From Sthenelais limicola (Eukaryota; Annelida; Polychaeta; Phyllodocida; Sigalionidae), in contig OW804094.1 of assembly GCA_942159475.1 (NCBI GenBank), positions 22,977,323 to 23,041,322 on the forward strand: a DNA stretch of 64,000 nucleotides. The letters are read 5' to 3'. Below, one piece after another: positions 22,735-33,361 of this stretch (position 1 is its first letter; each line of letters begins with the position of its first letter). Below the pieces are notes generated by a model. It worked only from the letters and a program-made list of their open reading frames with translations. It ran no database searches and was not told the origin of the DNA. The translations under genes and the position numbers were made by a program.

Positions 22735-24771
22735 ATGCCGGACTATACCCTGTCGGAAATCCCTCAGGACTTATCTATGTATATTACAAATGTGGATGAA
22801 CAATATCTTCTCTCAGAGACGGAGTTACAGCTACCTACATCGACACAGGCAGAGGTAAACAACACCACGTGTGGCCCATCGGTAAACATAAACAACATGA
22901 TACGCGCATGCGCAGAAGGACAGAAATTCCCCGACTGCCTATGCCAATACACACAGTACGTCATCAACGCGTGTGTACACAAGTGCCCACAGTTTAGTGT
23001 CAACAACCAGTTCCCGAACGAAACAAACATTGGATTTTACCATCATGACTTTAATATAATGAACAGAGGGAAGACAAACACCTTCTACCCATCTGTTAAA
23101 CCTGATCACGAATCGGAACTGTGGAGCATATATAAGAAGGCCAGACAAGCAGGCCTCCCAAATGTTCTCGGAGCTCGTGTGGCTCTCCCCACGAGGCTAG
23201 ACATCAAATACTGGGAACAGATATCAACAAAACATGACGACGACTACTGGCTCATTCAGTGCCTTAAATACGGATTTCCAATACAGTATACAGGTACACC
23301 ACTTAATAATAACAAAGTGAACAACCACCCATCAGCCAGATTCAACCACAGTCATGTGTCAAACTATATCGACACCGAGCTGTCAAATGGGGCCCTACTG
23401 GGCCCATTCAACGAAACGCCATTCGTTGAGTGGAGCAACATTTCTCCCCTCATGACGAGAGACAAGGCTTCATCCACGAGCAAAAGAATAATTGTGGATC
23501 TATCATATCCAGACGGCTTATCAGTGAATGACAGTGTGGTTAAGGGCTCAGTCTTCAGATTTAAAGTTCTACATAGCCTCCCGAACATCACGATGGCAGT
23601 CAACATAATATCAGAACTGGGATTTAAGGTAAAGCTAGCTAGCATTGATATCCAGAGGGCGTACCGTAACTTTGCTGTATGCCCACTCGACTGGCCCTTG
23701 TTGCTTATTTCTCACCAAGATAATATATATATTGACACGGCCCTACCATTCGGTACCAGGACCTCCTCGGTATATATGCAGCGCTTAGCGTTGTACATAC
23801 TACGACACCTTAACACTCTAGGAATAACGGGACTGTTCTACCTAGATGATCTGTTGTTGATTCACAGGGATAATGAAGATCCGTACACACAGTTCGCAAC
23901 AGCACACAGTGTGTTCAGAAAACTAGGACTGCCGCTGAGTTATGGAAAGATATGTGATCCCTGTGTCTCCATAACTTGGCTTGGAATAATAATAGACATT
24001 GAAACAAAATTCATAGCAATTCCAAAGAAGAAACTCGATGATTTCTTGGCAGCAGTCAGACCGATAATCGGGAGAAAGTGTATTACTAGGAAAGCTCTGC
24101 TTTCATTGATTGGCAAGGTAAACCACTTTGCGCAGGTCATAAAACCAGCGAGACTTTTCATCGCAAGGCTCCTGGCAGTATACAGATCAGGAAAACATAA
24201 AGTGATACGACTCAACGACCAAGCACTGGCTGATCTGAAATGGCTAGTGAAGTACACGACAACGTGCAACAACAAGACTCTAATAGACCCTCCTCCCCCG
24301 TGCAAGACTATATATGCCGACTCTTGCCTAGAAGGGGGCGGGGCACATGACGACATACATTGCTTCTCCATCCAGTATGCAGAAAGACAGATCCGGGATC
24401 ACCACATCTCTCAGCTAGAGGCTATCAACTGCCTGGCAGCGCTTAGAACTCTAGGAGAAGACGTTCCACCTCTCTCACACATCAACATACGTTGTGACAA
24501 CTTGTCCAGCATACAGTTGTTTACATCACATAGAGGGAGGGACCCAGTGATGAATGCAGTATCAAGGGCACTCTGGTACTGGGCATACTACCGCCAAATA
24601 CACCTGTCTTTCACACACGTGCCAGGGGAGAACATGGTGTTATCTGACGCCCTTAGCAGAAGGGGCAAGGGGCTTGAGTACATCAATATATCAAAAAGAA
24701 TAATAAAGTCACAAAACCTCAAAGAAATTGAAGTAAATAAATCAGCTTTTAACTATGATCATTTCTTGTAG
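22735..24771 (+). CDS. Ngaro ORF2, reverse transcriptase / RNase H
   Basis: 678 residues from ATG 22735. The same frame is open all the way back to the ORF1 stop, so readthrough could make a fusion. RT motifs: RIIVDLS (about 251), SIDIQRAYR (303), LPFGTRTS (337), YLDD (369-372), WLGIIID. RNase H: Asp529 (YADS), Glu562 (QLEA), Asp588 (RCDN), Asp638 (LSDALSR). Catalytic acids are all intact. Copies element RNA into DNA. Full length for the family. Confidence 0.93.
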   Translation: MPDYTLSEIPQDLSMYITNVDEQYLLSETELQLPTSTQAEVNNTTCGPSVNINNMIRACAEGQKFPDCLCQYTQYVINACVHKCPQFSVNNQFPNETNIGFYHHDFNIMNRGKTNTFYPSVKPDHESELWSIYKKARQAGLPNVLGARVALPTRLDIKYWEQISTKHDDDYWLIQCLKYGFPIQYTGTPLNNNKVNNHPSARFNHSHVSNYIDTELSNGALLGPFNETPFVEWSNISPLMTRDKASSTSKRIIVDLSYPDGLSVNDSVVKGSVFRFKVLHSLPNITMAVNIISELGFKVKLASIDIQRAYRNFAVCPLDWPLLLISHQDNIYIDTALPFGTRTSSVYMQRLALYILRHLNTLGITGLFYLDDLLLIHRDNEDPYTQFATAHSVFRKLGLPLSYGKICDPCVSITWLGIIIDIETKFIAIPKKKLDDFLAAVRPIIGRKCITRKALLSLIGKVNHFAQVIKPARLFIARLLAVYRSGKHKVIRLNDQALADLKWLVKYTTTCNNKTLIDPPPPCKTIYADSCLEGGGAHDDIHCFSIQYAERQIRDHHISQLEAINCLAALRTLGEDVPPLSHINIRCDNLSSIQLFTSHRGRDPVMNAVSRALWYWAYYRQIHLSFTHVPGENMVLSDALSRRGKGLEYINISKRIIKSQNLKEIEVNKSAFNYDHFL

Positions 24772-24824
24772 GTGAGGATGAGTCACTGGCGTTCCTAATA
24801 CAAAGAGCGACGGCACGCCAGGAC

Positions 24825-25733
24825 ATGGTGGTCAGACCAGGCACGGACATGAACAGAAAGGTCTCGCTTAAGCTGTTCATAGCGTTCTGTACCAGATACG
24901 GCTTAAAGTACAGATCCCCTGACCACGAAACACTGTGCTTCTTCATAGAATATCTTGCTATATTCTTCAAATCACCATCATCGATAAACAACTACATAGT
25001 GAACGTGAAAACCCTACTCACTAGAATGCACCTGGATACGCAAGCATTCAATCATTTCAAGGTTAAAGATGCCCTCTCAGCCATCTCTACCAACATCAGG
25101 CATGTGCCAATGAAAGCCCTGCCAATAACATTCGACCACTTAATAAAGGTCACATCCTACCTTCAATGTGATGAAGAGGGCCCAACTATTGTGTGTGCAG
25201 TGCTAATAATGTTCTACACGTTGATGAGGCAATCGAACGTGCTCATTCGTGCGAATGACACATTCGATGCTACAAGGCATCTCCTTCGTGGAGATGTGTC
25301 CATCCAAAATAATATGATGATAGTGGCCCACAAATGGGCAAAGAACCATCAGAGGGCAGCAGAAATGGATTCGTTTAAGATCCCTGCCCTGAAAGGATCC
25401 ATGGCATGCCCAATCCAAGCATTCGAGAACATGGTAGCCCATAGACCAGCCAACCCAGGAGCTCCCCTCTTCCTGGTGAAGGGAGGAACCCCGCTGTCAT
25501 TACACTACATCCTGGCAGCCTGGCACGCTGCACTTAAAGCAGCAGGTCTAGACTCCATCGGCTACACATTGCACAGTCTCCGCAGGGGCGCCGCCTGCGC
25601 CATCCAACCTCACATGCAAGAAGATCAAATTAGAGAATATGGGAGGTGGCGCTCAACTGCGTTCAGAGGCTATATAAAAGATAAGGCTCAGTCATCGGCT
25701 GCAGCAGCATTTATCGAACTAGCAAGTAGTTAA
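24825..25733 (+). CDS. Ngaro ORF3, tyrosine recombinase
   Basis: 302 residues. Catalytic set of the phage-integrase fold: Arg135 (LMRQSN), His250 and Arg253 (HSLRR), Trp275 (GRWRS), Tyr283 (RGYI). It should integrate the cDNA circle. The frame is shifted -1 relative to ORF2 and is open from about 24757, so it overlaps the end of ORF2 by a few codons before its own ATG. No stop or missing catalytic residue seen. Confidence 0.93.
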   Translation: MVVRPGTDMNRKVSLKLFIAFCTRYGLKYRSPDHETLCFFIEYLAIFFKSPSSINNYIVNVKTLLTRMHLDTQAFNHFKVKDALSAISTNIRHVPMKALPITFDHLIKVTSYLQCDEEGPTIVCAVLIMFYTLMRQSNVLIRANDTFDATRHLLRGDVSIQNNMMIVAHKWAKNHQRAAEMDSFKIPALKGSMACPIQAFENMVAHRPANPGAPLFLVKGGTPLSLHYILAAWHAALKAAGLDSIGYTLHSLRRGAACAIQPHMQEDQIREYGRWRSTAFRGYIKDKAQSSAAAAFIELASS

Positions 25734-25739
25734 AGGATT

Positions 25740-25908
25740 GGCTAAATAAACACTGCCGAAGCCTTATAGACTAGTGACAATATCACACCCCTACTTCATA
25801 AAATTTAATACATCAAATTTTAACCACATCTGATAATTTGTTAATATGTCAACGAAAGGTGAATAAATAATTATCAATACCAACTCCTGTTTTCTCCTGT
25901 ATCCAATG
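25740..25908 (+). repeat. Ngaro repeat B1
   Basis: 169 bp starting GGCTAAATAAACACTGCCG, six bases after the recombinase stop; matches B2. Directly abuts A2, making the B1A2 junction that mirrors the circle junction. Confidence 0.9.
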
Positions 25909-26031
25909 GTTTCCTCATTGCGCCAATGAGGGCGCATTGGTCGGGAGGTGCAGGAGGAACTTCCGCTTCCGGCATCTAAGACAGTACTCTTCCTCACTCA
26001 TCCTCCAGACCTCATAGGGTATAGACGTATC
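25909..26031 (+). repeat. Ngaro repeat A2
   Basis: 123-bp copy of A1, followed by a unique 59-bp spacer before B2. Confidence 0.9.
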
Positions 26032-26090
26032 CCACCCACCCACGCCTACACAAGAGACAATGGGAGAACAAGAGACTGTCCCCCACAGAG

Positions 26091-26259
26091 GGCTAAATAA
26101 ACACTGCCGAAGCCTTATAGACTAGTGACAATATCACACCCCTACTTCATAAAATTTAATACATCAAATTTTAACCACATCTGATAATTTGTTAATATGT
26201 CAACGAAAGGTGAATAAATAATTATCAATACCAACTCCTGTTTTCTCCTGTATCCAATG
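26091..26259 (+). repeat. Ngaro repeat B2
   Basis: 169-bp copy of B1 forming the right end; ends TGTATCCAATG, then the interrupted MITE resumes. Confidence 0.9.
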
Positions 26260-26350
26260 TACCCAGTATTGACCAAATTGCAGCCTAATTTAGCAGAATT
26301 TCATAAATGTGTACAACTGCCAATTGTGCATTTTCTGAGAATCTGACCCA
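26260..26350 (+). mobile_element. MITE A2, right part, after Ngaro
   Basis: Begins TACCCAGTATTGACC and ends CTGACCCA; completes the copy started at 20995. Confidence 0.85.
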
Positions 26351-26527
26351 CATTATAATTCACAAAAACGTGAGCAGGGAAGATCATCACATTATTTGTT
26401 ATGCAACACGCCCCAGTAGATTCGTTCTCAAAAGTCAACCATATTTGGGACGACTATAAGAGTGTAATGGATGTAGATCTATAGTGCTGATGACCTCGTA
26501 ATATACCCGCAGAAGCGCATAAATATA

Positions 26528-26572
26528 CGGGTCAGATCTATAGACAATGTACAATCGCCAGCTCTACACATT
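26528..26572 (-). mobile_element. MITE A5, left end, interrupted by B
   Basis: Continues at 26985 after a nested B copy. Confidence 0.75.
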
Positions 26573-26573
26573 T

Positions 26574-26983
26574 GTGATGTGTTTCAGGAAAATACGTCAC
26601 AAGTCGCAAAATTGATATTTTTCAAAGTGTTTATCCCACAAGAACTCTTGATTGAAATGTTCTGATTTTCAGAGGGTCTAGCACTATATAATAGTCATAT
26701 GAATCCATGTAACAAATTTCGGGACATTATATTAAATATATCCTTGCATTTTGAAGACTTTTGTATGGTGTATATTTAGTTACTTTACTGGTAAATACCC
26801 ATCCAGAAACATTGCAAACTTTTTTTTTCAAAAAAAGTATCAAACTTAGAATCTAAAAATACTTATTAGGTGTCCTAGTGTTTACTCTCATTGGAATCAG
26901 CTTGATCTCCTCTTTTCAAATATGGTGATATCTCAAAATCCATTTTTTTGTGAATTATGACTTATTTTCCTAAAACGAATCAC
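26574..26983 (+). mobile_element. MITE B nested in an A5 copy
   Basis: Flanked by ATTT on both sides within the host word ACACATTTAG. Confidence 0.85.
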
Positions 26984-26984
26984 A

Positions 26985-27177
26985 TTTAGAGAATATTGCT
27001 GAATTAGTCAGAAAAATGTTGATACTAGCTATAACTGTTTATAGTTGGTATTGACTCGGTTCTAACAGTCTGTTCGATTATGTTAAACAGTGTTTGAAAC
27101 TTCATTTATGTCTTAAATTTTGCTTGTTTAAAAGGATTAGTGAAGGTGAATTGTACACTTTCTTGCGACCTGACTCA
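26985..27177 (-). mobile_element. MITE A5, right part
   Basis: Completes the copy begun at 26528; ends TTGCGACCTGACTC. Confidence 0.75.
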
Positions 27178-27196
27178 TCATTATATACATATATAT

Positions 27197-27451
27197 GGGT
27201 CAGATCGTCAGAAAATATATAATCGCCAACTCTGCTGATTTCGGAAATTTTGCTAATTTTTGTTTGTTTTTGAAAATTAATTTGAGAAATGATGAATACT
27301 AGGTATATCTGAGTATATTTGCTATCTTCTGGATTCTAACAATCTCTTCGATTATATTGGACAGGGTTTTATAACTCGTTTTTGTCTCAAATCTCGGAAT
27401 ATTTGAAAGGATTGGTGAAGGCCAATTATACACTTTCTGACGACCTGACCC
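27197..27451 (-). mobile_element. MITE family A (A5-like, longer)
   Basis: Ends GGGTCAGATCGTCAGAAAA and TGACGACCTGACCC; carries an extra about 20-bp TTTTTGTTTGTTTTTGAAAA stretch. Confidence 0.75.
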
Positions 27452-27459
27452 CTATATAA

Positions 27460-27694
27460 GGGTCAGATTTTCAGAAAATGTACAATTGGCAGCTCTAGAC
27501 ATTTGGAAAATTAGGCTAAATTAGGCTAAAAAATGATGAATACCGGGTGTATCTGAGTATATTTGGTATCGCATTGATTTAAAGTACATGTTCTGTTATG
27601 TTAAACTGCCTTTTGAAGCTCATTTTTGTTCTAAATGTGGGTTATTTGAGAAGATTGGTGAAGACGAATTGTACATTTTCTGACGACCTGACCC
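27460..27694 (-). mobile_element. MITE family A (A1)
   Basis: A1 interior but right end of the A5 style (TGACGACCTGACCC): a mosaic copy. Confidence 0.8.
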
Positions 27695-27990
27695 CTATAA
27701 AAGTGGAGAAGAGAGAAGGGAGGAGGACGGGGAGATACGGGAGCACATATTTCCCAGGCATATTTCCCAGCGAAGAATTATGAGGCAGCGTCCCAAACCA
27801 AACACGTGTGACAAAGAGCTCCCTTGTCTCCAACCATGTCGCATTGTCATTCTTTACAATTCCGCACAGTCGGTCCTCGCCGCATCTACGTCGAAGGGGA
27901 GGGACAGGAGAGGAAAAAAAACTCCTATGGATCTCTTTTCTCCTACTGCCGAATCCGTTCCGACAAAAGGCTCATCTCCTTTGAGAATGG

Positions 27991-28225
27991 GGGTCAGATT
28001 TTCAGAAAATATACAATTCACTTTCACAAATTCTCTGAAATAACCCAAATTTCAGACGACAATAAAGTACAAAATAGAGTTCAATATAACCAAACAGATT
28101 GCTAGAATCAATGCAATGCTGAATATGCTCGAATTTGGCTAGAATTGACCATATTTCAGCCTAATTTAGCTGGATTTCCTAGATCGGTACAGCTGCAAAT
28201 TGTACATTTTCTGAAAATCTGACCC
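27991..28225 (+). mobile_element. MITE family A (A2)
   Basis: Full copy with both ends. Confidence 0.85.
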
Positions 28226-28376
28226 ATCATGGATATTAACAACATATTAAGATGTTATATTCAAAAAATCTAATTAACTCTTGACAATGAATTTCCTGTG
28301 ATTGATCAAACTCCGTATAAAGGGAGACTTGCTATTTTTCTTCTCTGACCTTCAAGTTTTTCTTGTGGGTCAGATT

Positions 28377-28601
28377 TTCAGAAAATGTACAATTGGCAGC
28401 ACTACACATTTAGGAAATTCTCCTAAATTAGGCTGGAAAATGAAGAATACTGGGTATATCTGAGTCTATTTGGTATCGCATTGATTTAAGGTATCAGTTC
28501 TGTTATGTTAAACTGCATTTTGAAGCTCATCTTTTAACTAAATGTGGGTTATTTGAGAGGATTGGTGAAGGCGAATTGTACATTTTCTGAAAATTTGACC
28601 C
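28377..28601 (-). mobile_element. MITE family A (A1)
   Basis: Flanked by TTGT on both sides, the clearest non-palindromic 4-bp duplication for this family. Confidence 0.88.
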
Positions 28602-28792
28602 TTGTGTGAAATTTACCGAAAAATGTTTCAATTGTTGGGTGTGGGTGTTCCTTAACGGTTTGTTGGCCAAGAATCATTCTATTTCATTATTGTCAATAAT
28701 TGAATTTATAAACCATAACCTTAGGAAGAACTCTGTTTTGCAATGTAGTTCAAAGGTGAAGGCACTTGTTATATTTCAAATAAGTCGTACAC

Positions 28793-29025
28793 GGGTCAGA
28801 TTTTCAGAAAATGTACAATTCAACTTCGCCAATCTTCTCAAATAACCTAAATTTCTGACGAAAATAACGTTCAAAATACAGTTCAACCTAACCAAACAGA
28901 TTGCTAGAATCAATGCAATGCCGAATATATTCGAATTTACCTAGTATTGACCAAATTGCCTAATTTAGCAGAATTTACTAAATGTGTACAGCTGCCAAGT
29001 GTACGTTGTCTGAAAATCTGACCCA
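28793..29025 (+). mobile_element. MITE family A (A2)
   Basis: Both ends present; right inverted end mutated (GTGTACGTTGTCTG). Confidence 0.8.
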
Positions 29026-29071
29026 TTAATGCTCCAATAGTGGAGTAACAGTGGCACAGTGCTTCATCACT

Positions 29072-29097
29072 CACCGTCACCGTCACCGTCACCGTCA
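29072..29097 (+). repeat. CACCGT short tandem repeat
   Basis: Four units of CACCGT. Confidence 0.8.
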
Positions 29098-30065
29098 AAA
29101 CAACCCACGTCACGTCTCTCTCACAGTTCCACACACTTCTCAGTAATACCACTTCCATGGCTTATCTCGAGATTGTAAACGAAACATGGTCTGGTTTACA
29201 ACTTGCAGCACGTGGATAATTTCTATAATTTCTGTTGGTTTTTTAGTTCTTTATACTCGTATAATTATGGTGCAGGGTCAATTCTTGTAATCTACTAGGC
29301 TTTTATTGTGTTATGCTTACCAGACTATTAATTTTCTGATTCTGTTCTTATATATCGGGGTGGGGTGGGGTAAAAGTGTAATGGTGAAGGTGTTGGAATT
29401 TAAACCAAGAGATTTTTTTGTTCTCTATATGTGGACTATAGTAATACTTTAGCAATCGTGCTAAAGGCAACTCATGAAAAAACCCGAGTAGTGTACATGC
29501 GTTCTTTTTCTTTTCTTTTTTTCTGTATATCTTGTTTTTTAGATGTGATAGGCCTTTGACCTCCCACCCAGTGCCCACTGAGTAGGTTACTAACTATGAG
29601 TATTATTACCGCTGAATATGGTTATATATGCATGTGAATGAGCCATTGCATATAACCAAAGCGAAGAGCATCACACCCTGTTAGTGTGTTTCCTTTCTCG
29701 CCTTGATATGACCAAATATATGTAAGTATAAGGATAAAAAGGGGCATAAACCTACCAATTCCCCGACCTACATGTTTGTCCCATCAGAACTAATAGGTCA
29801 GGTTCAATAGAGCAGGTGTCACACCCACATATTCGAGAATTATTGAATGTACTTTATTTGATTATTCAGATTTCCTCCATCGTTGTTTCCCGAAGCATAT
29901 TATGTATCTTTTATTCTAGTTGATATCATTCAAAAGAAGGCCACTGAAAGTGATGTGAAAAGTCTTCATTTCTATGATCAAAAGATCTAATAAAAGGAAT
30001 TGTTGGGGTGCCACTAAATATTGGAATAAATCGTCCGGTACGATGCCTTAAACAGCTTGGTATAT
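29098..30065. other. No gene seen
   Basis: Unique-looking; frames short. Confidence 0.55.
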
Positions 30066-30300
30066 GGGTCAGATTTTCAGAAAATGTACAATTGGCAGCT
30101 CTACACATTTAGGAAATTCTCCCAAATTAGGCTGAAAATTGATGAATACCGGGTATATTTGAGTATATTTGGTATCACATTGATTTAAAGTATAAGTTCT
30201 GTTATGTTAAACTGCATTTTGAAGCTTATTTTTGTCTTAAATGTGGGTGATTTGAGAGGATTGGTGAGGACGAATTGTACATTTTCTGAAAATCTGTCCC
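30066..30300 (-). mobile_element. MITE family A (A1)
   Basis: Full copy, ATAT on both sides. Confidence 0.85.
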
Positions 30301-30511
30301 ATATAGTGGAACCAGGCTATTCTCTCAGTTTTAAAAAGATGGTCTCCATTCATATCAAAGCATTTTATACTACAAGTGAATGGGTTATTCACTTCGGGTG
30401 GGAAGAATACATAGGCCTACATTTAAGAGTGTGTTATGTAACTCATACCTTAACAAGTGTTGCGCATTCTGTACGTGTTGTATAAAGAGAGTGAAGGACC
30501 AAGATGTAAGC

Positions 30512-30727
30512 GGGTCAGATTTTCAGAAAATGTACAATTCGCCTGCACCAATCCTCTTATATAACCCACATTTAATACAAAAATGAGCTTTAAAATGCAG
30601 TTTAACATAACAGAACTGATACTTTAAAGCAATGCAACACCAAATATACTCAGATATACCCGGTAATTTAGCATAATTTCCCAAATGTGTAGAGCTGCCA
30701 ATTGTATATTTTCTGAAAATCTGACCC
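30512..30727 (+). mobile_element. MITE family A (A1)
   Basis: Small deletion after CCCGGTA; both ends present. Confidence 0.8.
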
Positions 30728-30740
30728 AAGCATATCGTTG

Positions 30741-30820
30741 ATTGGTCTATATCCCTGTCATTGATGACGTCAAACCAATCAGAGATGAGCTTCCTCAGCA
30801 GCGAGGCACATTAAGAAAAA
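30741..30820 (+). promoter_or_regulatory. Promoter-like cluster: CCAAT pair and CRE
   Basis: ATTGG (30741-30745), TGACGTCA (30765-30772) and CCAAT (30775-30779) lie within 40 bp, 50-80 bp upstream of an ATG followed by a good splice donor. Unlike the repeats around it, this block has no second copy in the window. Confidence 0.35.
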
Positions 30821-30821
30821 C

Positions 30822-30860
30822 ATGGCCGTTGTGAACTGCTTCTGCCGGCTTATTACAAGC
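30822..30860 (+). CDS. Possible 13-codon first coding exon
   Basis: ATGGCCGTTGTGAACTGC onward encodes MAVVNCFCRLITS, followed exactly by GTAAGAA, a consensus donor. The context ACATGG is a reasonable start. No downstream exon was recognised in the window, so the gene identity is unknown; it could also be chance. Confidence 0.25.
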
Positions 30861-31047
30861 GTAAGAATTTTCTATTATTTCCAAGTTGTAGTATAAAGAA
30901 AGAACTTTACTCGAGGTTAGGAACTACTTGTGTGATTCACTGGTTGTTTTTTAACCTTTATTTTGCATCCAACGCGCGACCTGCGGCCACTTGTTAGATA
31001 CAAAATAAAGTATTAACTCAAGCCACCTGTAGTTCTAACATCTTGTT

Positions 31048-31141
31048 CAGTTCTGTCAAATTTTGAATGTTTGTCTTAAATTTGGGTTATTTGTTGGGGA
31101 TTGGTGAAGGCAAATTGTGCACTTTCTGGTGATTTCACCCA
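31048..31141 (-). mobile_element. MITE family A, right part only
   Basis: TTGGGTTATTTG... to TTCTGGTGATTTCACCC; A3 group. Confidence 0.7.
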
Positions 31142-31390
31142 AATGTGTATGTGCAAGAGAATAAAACAATATGGATACAAAACACAAGATGCAAGGGTAT
31201 GTATTACACCCCTGTGCTGTTGCTTCCTATACCTTCAGCATTATATGTCACACTTGGTCAAAGTGGTGCATAACATGTGAGTTATGTCACCCTGGGGACA
31301 TACAACAAGTAGGTCCACCCAAAACGTAAATTACTTCTTTTATTTTTAATTATCTATATTTTTTATTTATTAATGGGGTGTAATAAATAT

Positions 31391-31525
31391 GGAACAAAGC
31401 TCGGGTGAAGTCTGTACACTTGTTAGTGACCTCGGGAGCACAGAAGATCTCGGGCTAACGCCCTCTAACTTCCCGCGCTCCCTCGGTCAATAACAAGTGT
31501 ACAGACTTCCCCCTTGCTAGGTTCC
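31391..31525. mobile_element. Palindromic MITE I
   Basis: 135 bp; about 49-bp arms starting GGAACAAAGCTCGGGTGAAG / mirrored to AGGTTCC, containing AAGTCTGTACACTTGTTA. Loop is short. Confidence 0.7.
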
Positions 31526-33361
31526 ATCTATGTTCCTCACACTCATCGACTGTCTATGTAATGTAAAGTATCCTTGGAGAAATGTCCTGTCTTTTTTTGT
31601 CAATATTTTGTCACACTCTTAACGTCAATTGTCCACAAACTTACGTTGATTTAACGTTAATTAACGTTACTTTGTTTAAGGGTGTATGCGTCCGTCTATT
31701 AATAAGAATATATCCAACAATGCACTAGAATCACACTAAATATCCACAAAGCAAACATGCTGAGTCATCAGGCAGTCACACACATGCAGTATAAGAATAT
31801 TCGCACAAAAACTCACAAAACATGCACTTTTATATTAGTTTCGTAAATACTTTATTTCATGCCTCATAGAGTGCGTCCATCTATATATGTAACAATACGA
31901 AAACAGCAGAAGGAAGCAGTAAGAAAAGACAAACAAACTGGTTAATTCACTAAATAAGAGTTAATCCAAAGCATGACAAATCACGGTCAAGCACAGTCAA
32001 CAGGAAATGCCATTTTGTCAAAGAGTTACATCCATAAATAGAACAAGCGTAAATTATCATTATCATTGTTGTACACTATTTCCAGGGGTCAGCTAAAACC
32101 GGAGCAATAACAGTAAAAAGAAACCCATTGGTAAACCCTATCAGAAACGAGGATTTCATGTAATGTTAAAGCCCTAGAAACTTCTCAGGACATTTGGTTG
32201 CAAAAAATCCATTTCCCAAAACAATATTTTATAGTTCATTTTGGTATATATTTGTCTTACATTCGATTATTTGAGATGCGCGTTGGATTTCTGCGTTGAA
32301 TATTCGGATTTTGCACCTATTTCAAACTTGGAAATATGACATAAAATAATTATGAAAAGAGGGCAGAAATTGTATAGTAAATAATGTTAAAAACCGCAGA
32401 AGTAAGTGGGCATAGATTCAGCAGTATATAGCACGATTCTTTCTTTTGGAATTCTGCTCACTATTGAAGTTTGCGATGAGTCCCAATTCATGCATTTGTC
32501 AATGTATACAATAAATCTGATAGCCATTGCACACTTTACCACAGTTAAGTGGCGGTCGGTGTAAAACCGAATCCAGAAATAACCAATCCCAATTTACATA
32601 CAATGGAATCAACATTTCGAAATCCAGAAAAGAATTTAAGTGTATTTGTAATTACAGGAAGGAAAATAAATTCAAAACTATCAAATTTGGGTTAATGGGG
32701 GAATATGGCAATATGACAGAAAAGACTATCATTTAAATGATAAGGGTTCATTCAATCTTCTCCGCATAATTGAGCGGATGCGTCGTAAAAAGGAATTTGC
32801 TTTTCGAGAAAAGCGAAAAAAAGGGGATTTATAATTACAATCCCTTCTTTGTCTGAGAAAATATAGGGTGTAGATTGCATGCCTAACTCTCATGAGCAAG
32901 TAGTACTTCTAAGCTAGGATACGAAACGTTGGAAATAATAATGGAAAAACTACATAGTGATCAACGTTATATAAAATCACTGAAATATGTACGGCAATAG
33001 GCGACTTGCATTAAGCCACATGTATGGAATCGGGGGAGATTCTATTTTATAGAATATACAAACTGGTCTTCAACAACAGATGTTAGTACAGAGTCTGCCA
33101 CAACTAGAATGATATAATATTTTCAGTTTCTAGTCATATTTCCAGATTTTTTTTTCAAATATTATAGTATTGAGGAAATTTGTTTCCCATGATGCAATTC
33201 TGGATTTAAAATGGCGTCAATGCAAGTGACTTATTTTCTGTTTGTGCCACAAAAAAATCAAACCCTTTATTCACTCACGGAGAAGCGAGAGATGTCGTTT
33301 ACAAGTGCTTTACTAACTGGTTTCACACATTTACCTTTGAAGCTGAAAAGTATATAATATA
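31526..33361. other. No gene seen; longest repeat-poor stretch
   Basis: About 1.8 kb without recognised repeats. A CGAAACGTTGG word at 32932 recalls Penelope/hammerhead ends but lacks the CTGANGA half. Could hold exons of an unrecognised gene, but no frame over 70 codons looks coding. Confidence 0.5.

Larger units (their letters stand above)
21133..26259 (+). mobile_element. Complete Ngaro-type tyrosine-recombinase retrotransposon
   Basis: 5,127 bp with split direct repeats: A1 (21133-21255), B1 (25740-25908), A2 (25909-26031), B2 (26091-26259). Three ORFs: gag-like, RT/RNase H, tyrosine recombinase. It has no integrase, no DDE domain and no adenine methylase, which fits Ngaro/PAT-like better than DIRS1 proper. 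It interrupts an A2 MITE (20995-21132 and 26260-26350) with no target duplication, as expected for YR integration of a circular intermediate. Repeat pairs look identical by eye, so the insertion is probably young. Confidence 0.93.

Noticed and set aside
23940..24371. 143-codon minus-strand frame
   Set aside because: Antisense of the RT/RNase H ORF, which carries all catalytic motifs.
32888..32945. CGAAACGTTGG word preceded by CTCATGAG, reminiscent of a third hammerhead/Penelope end
   Set aside because: The CTGANGA half is missing and no stem II pairs convincingly.
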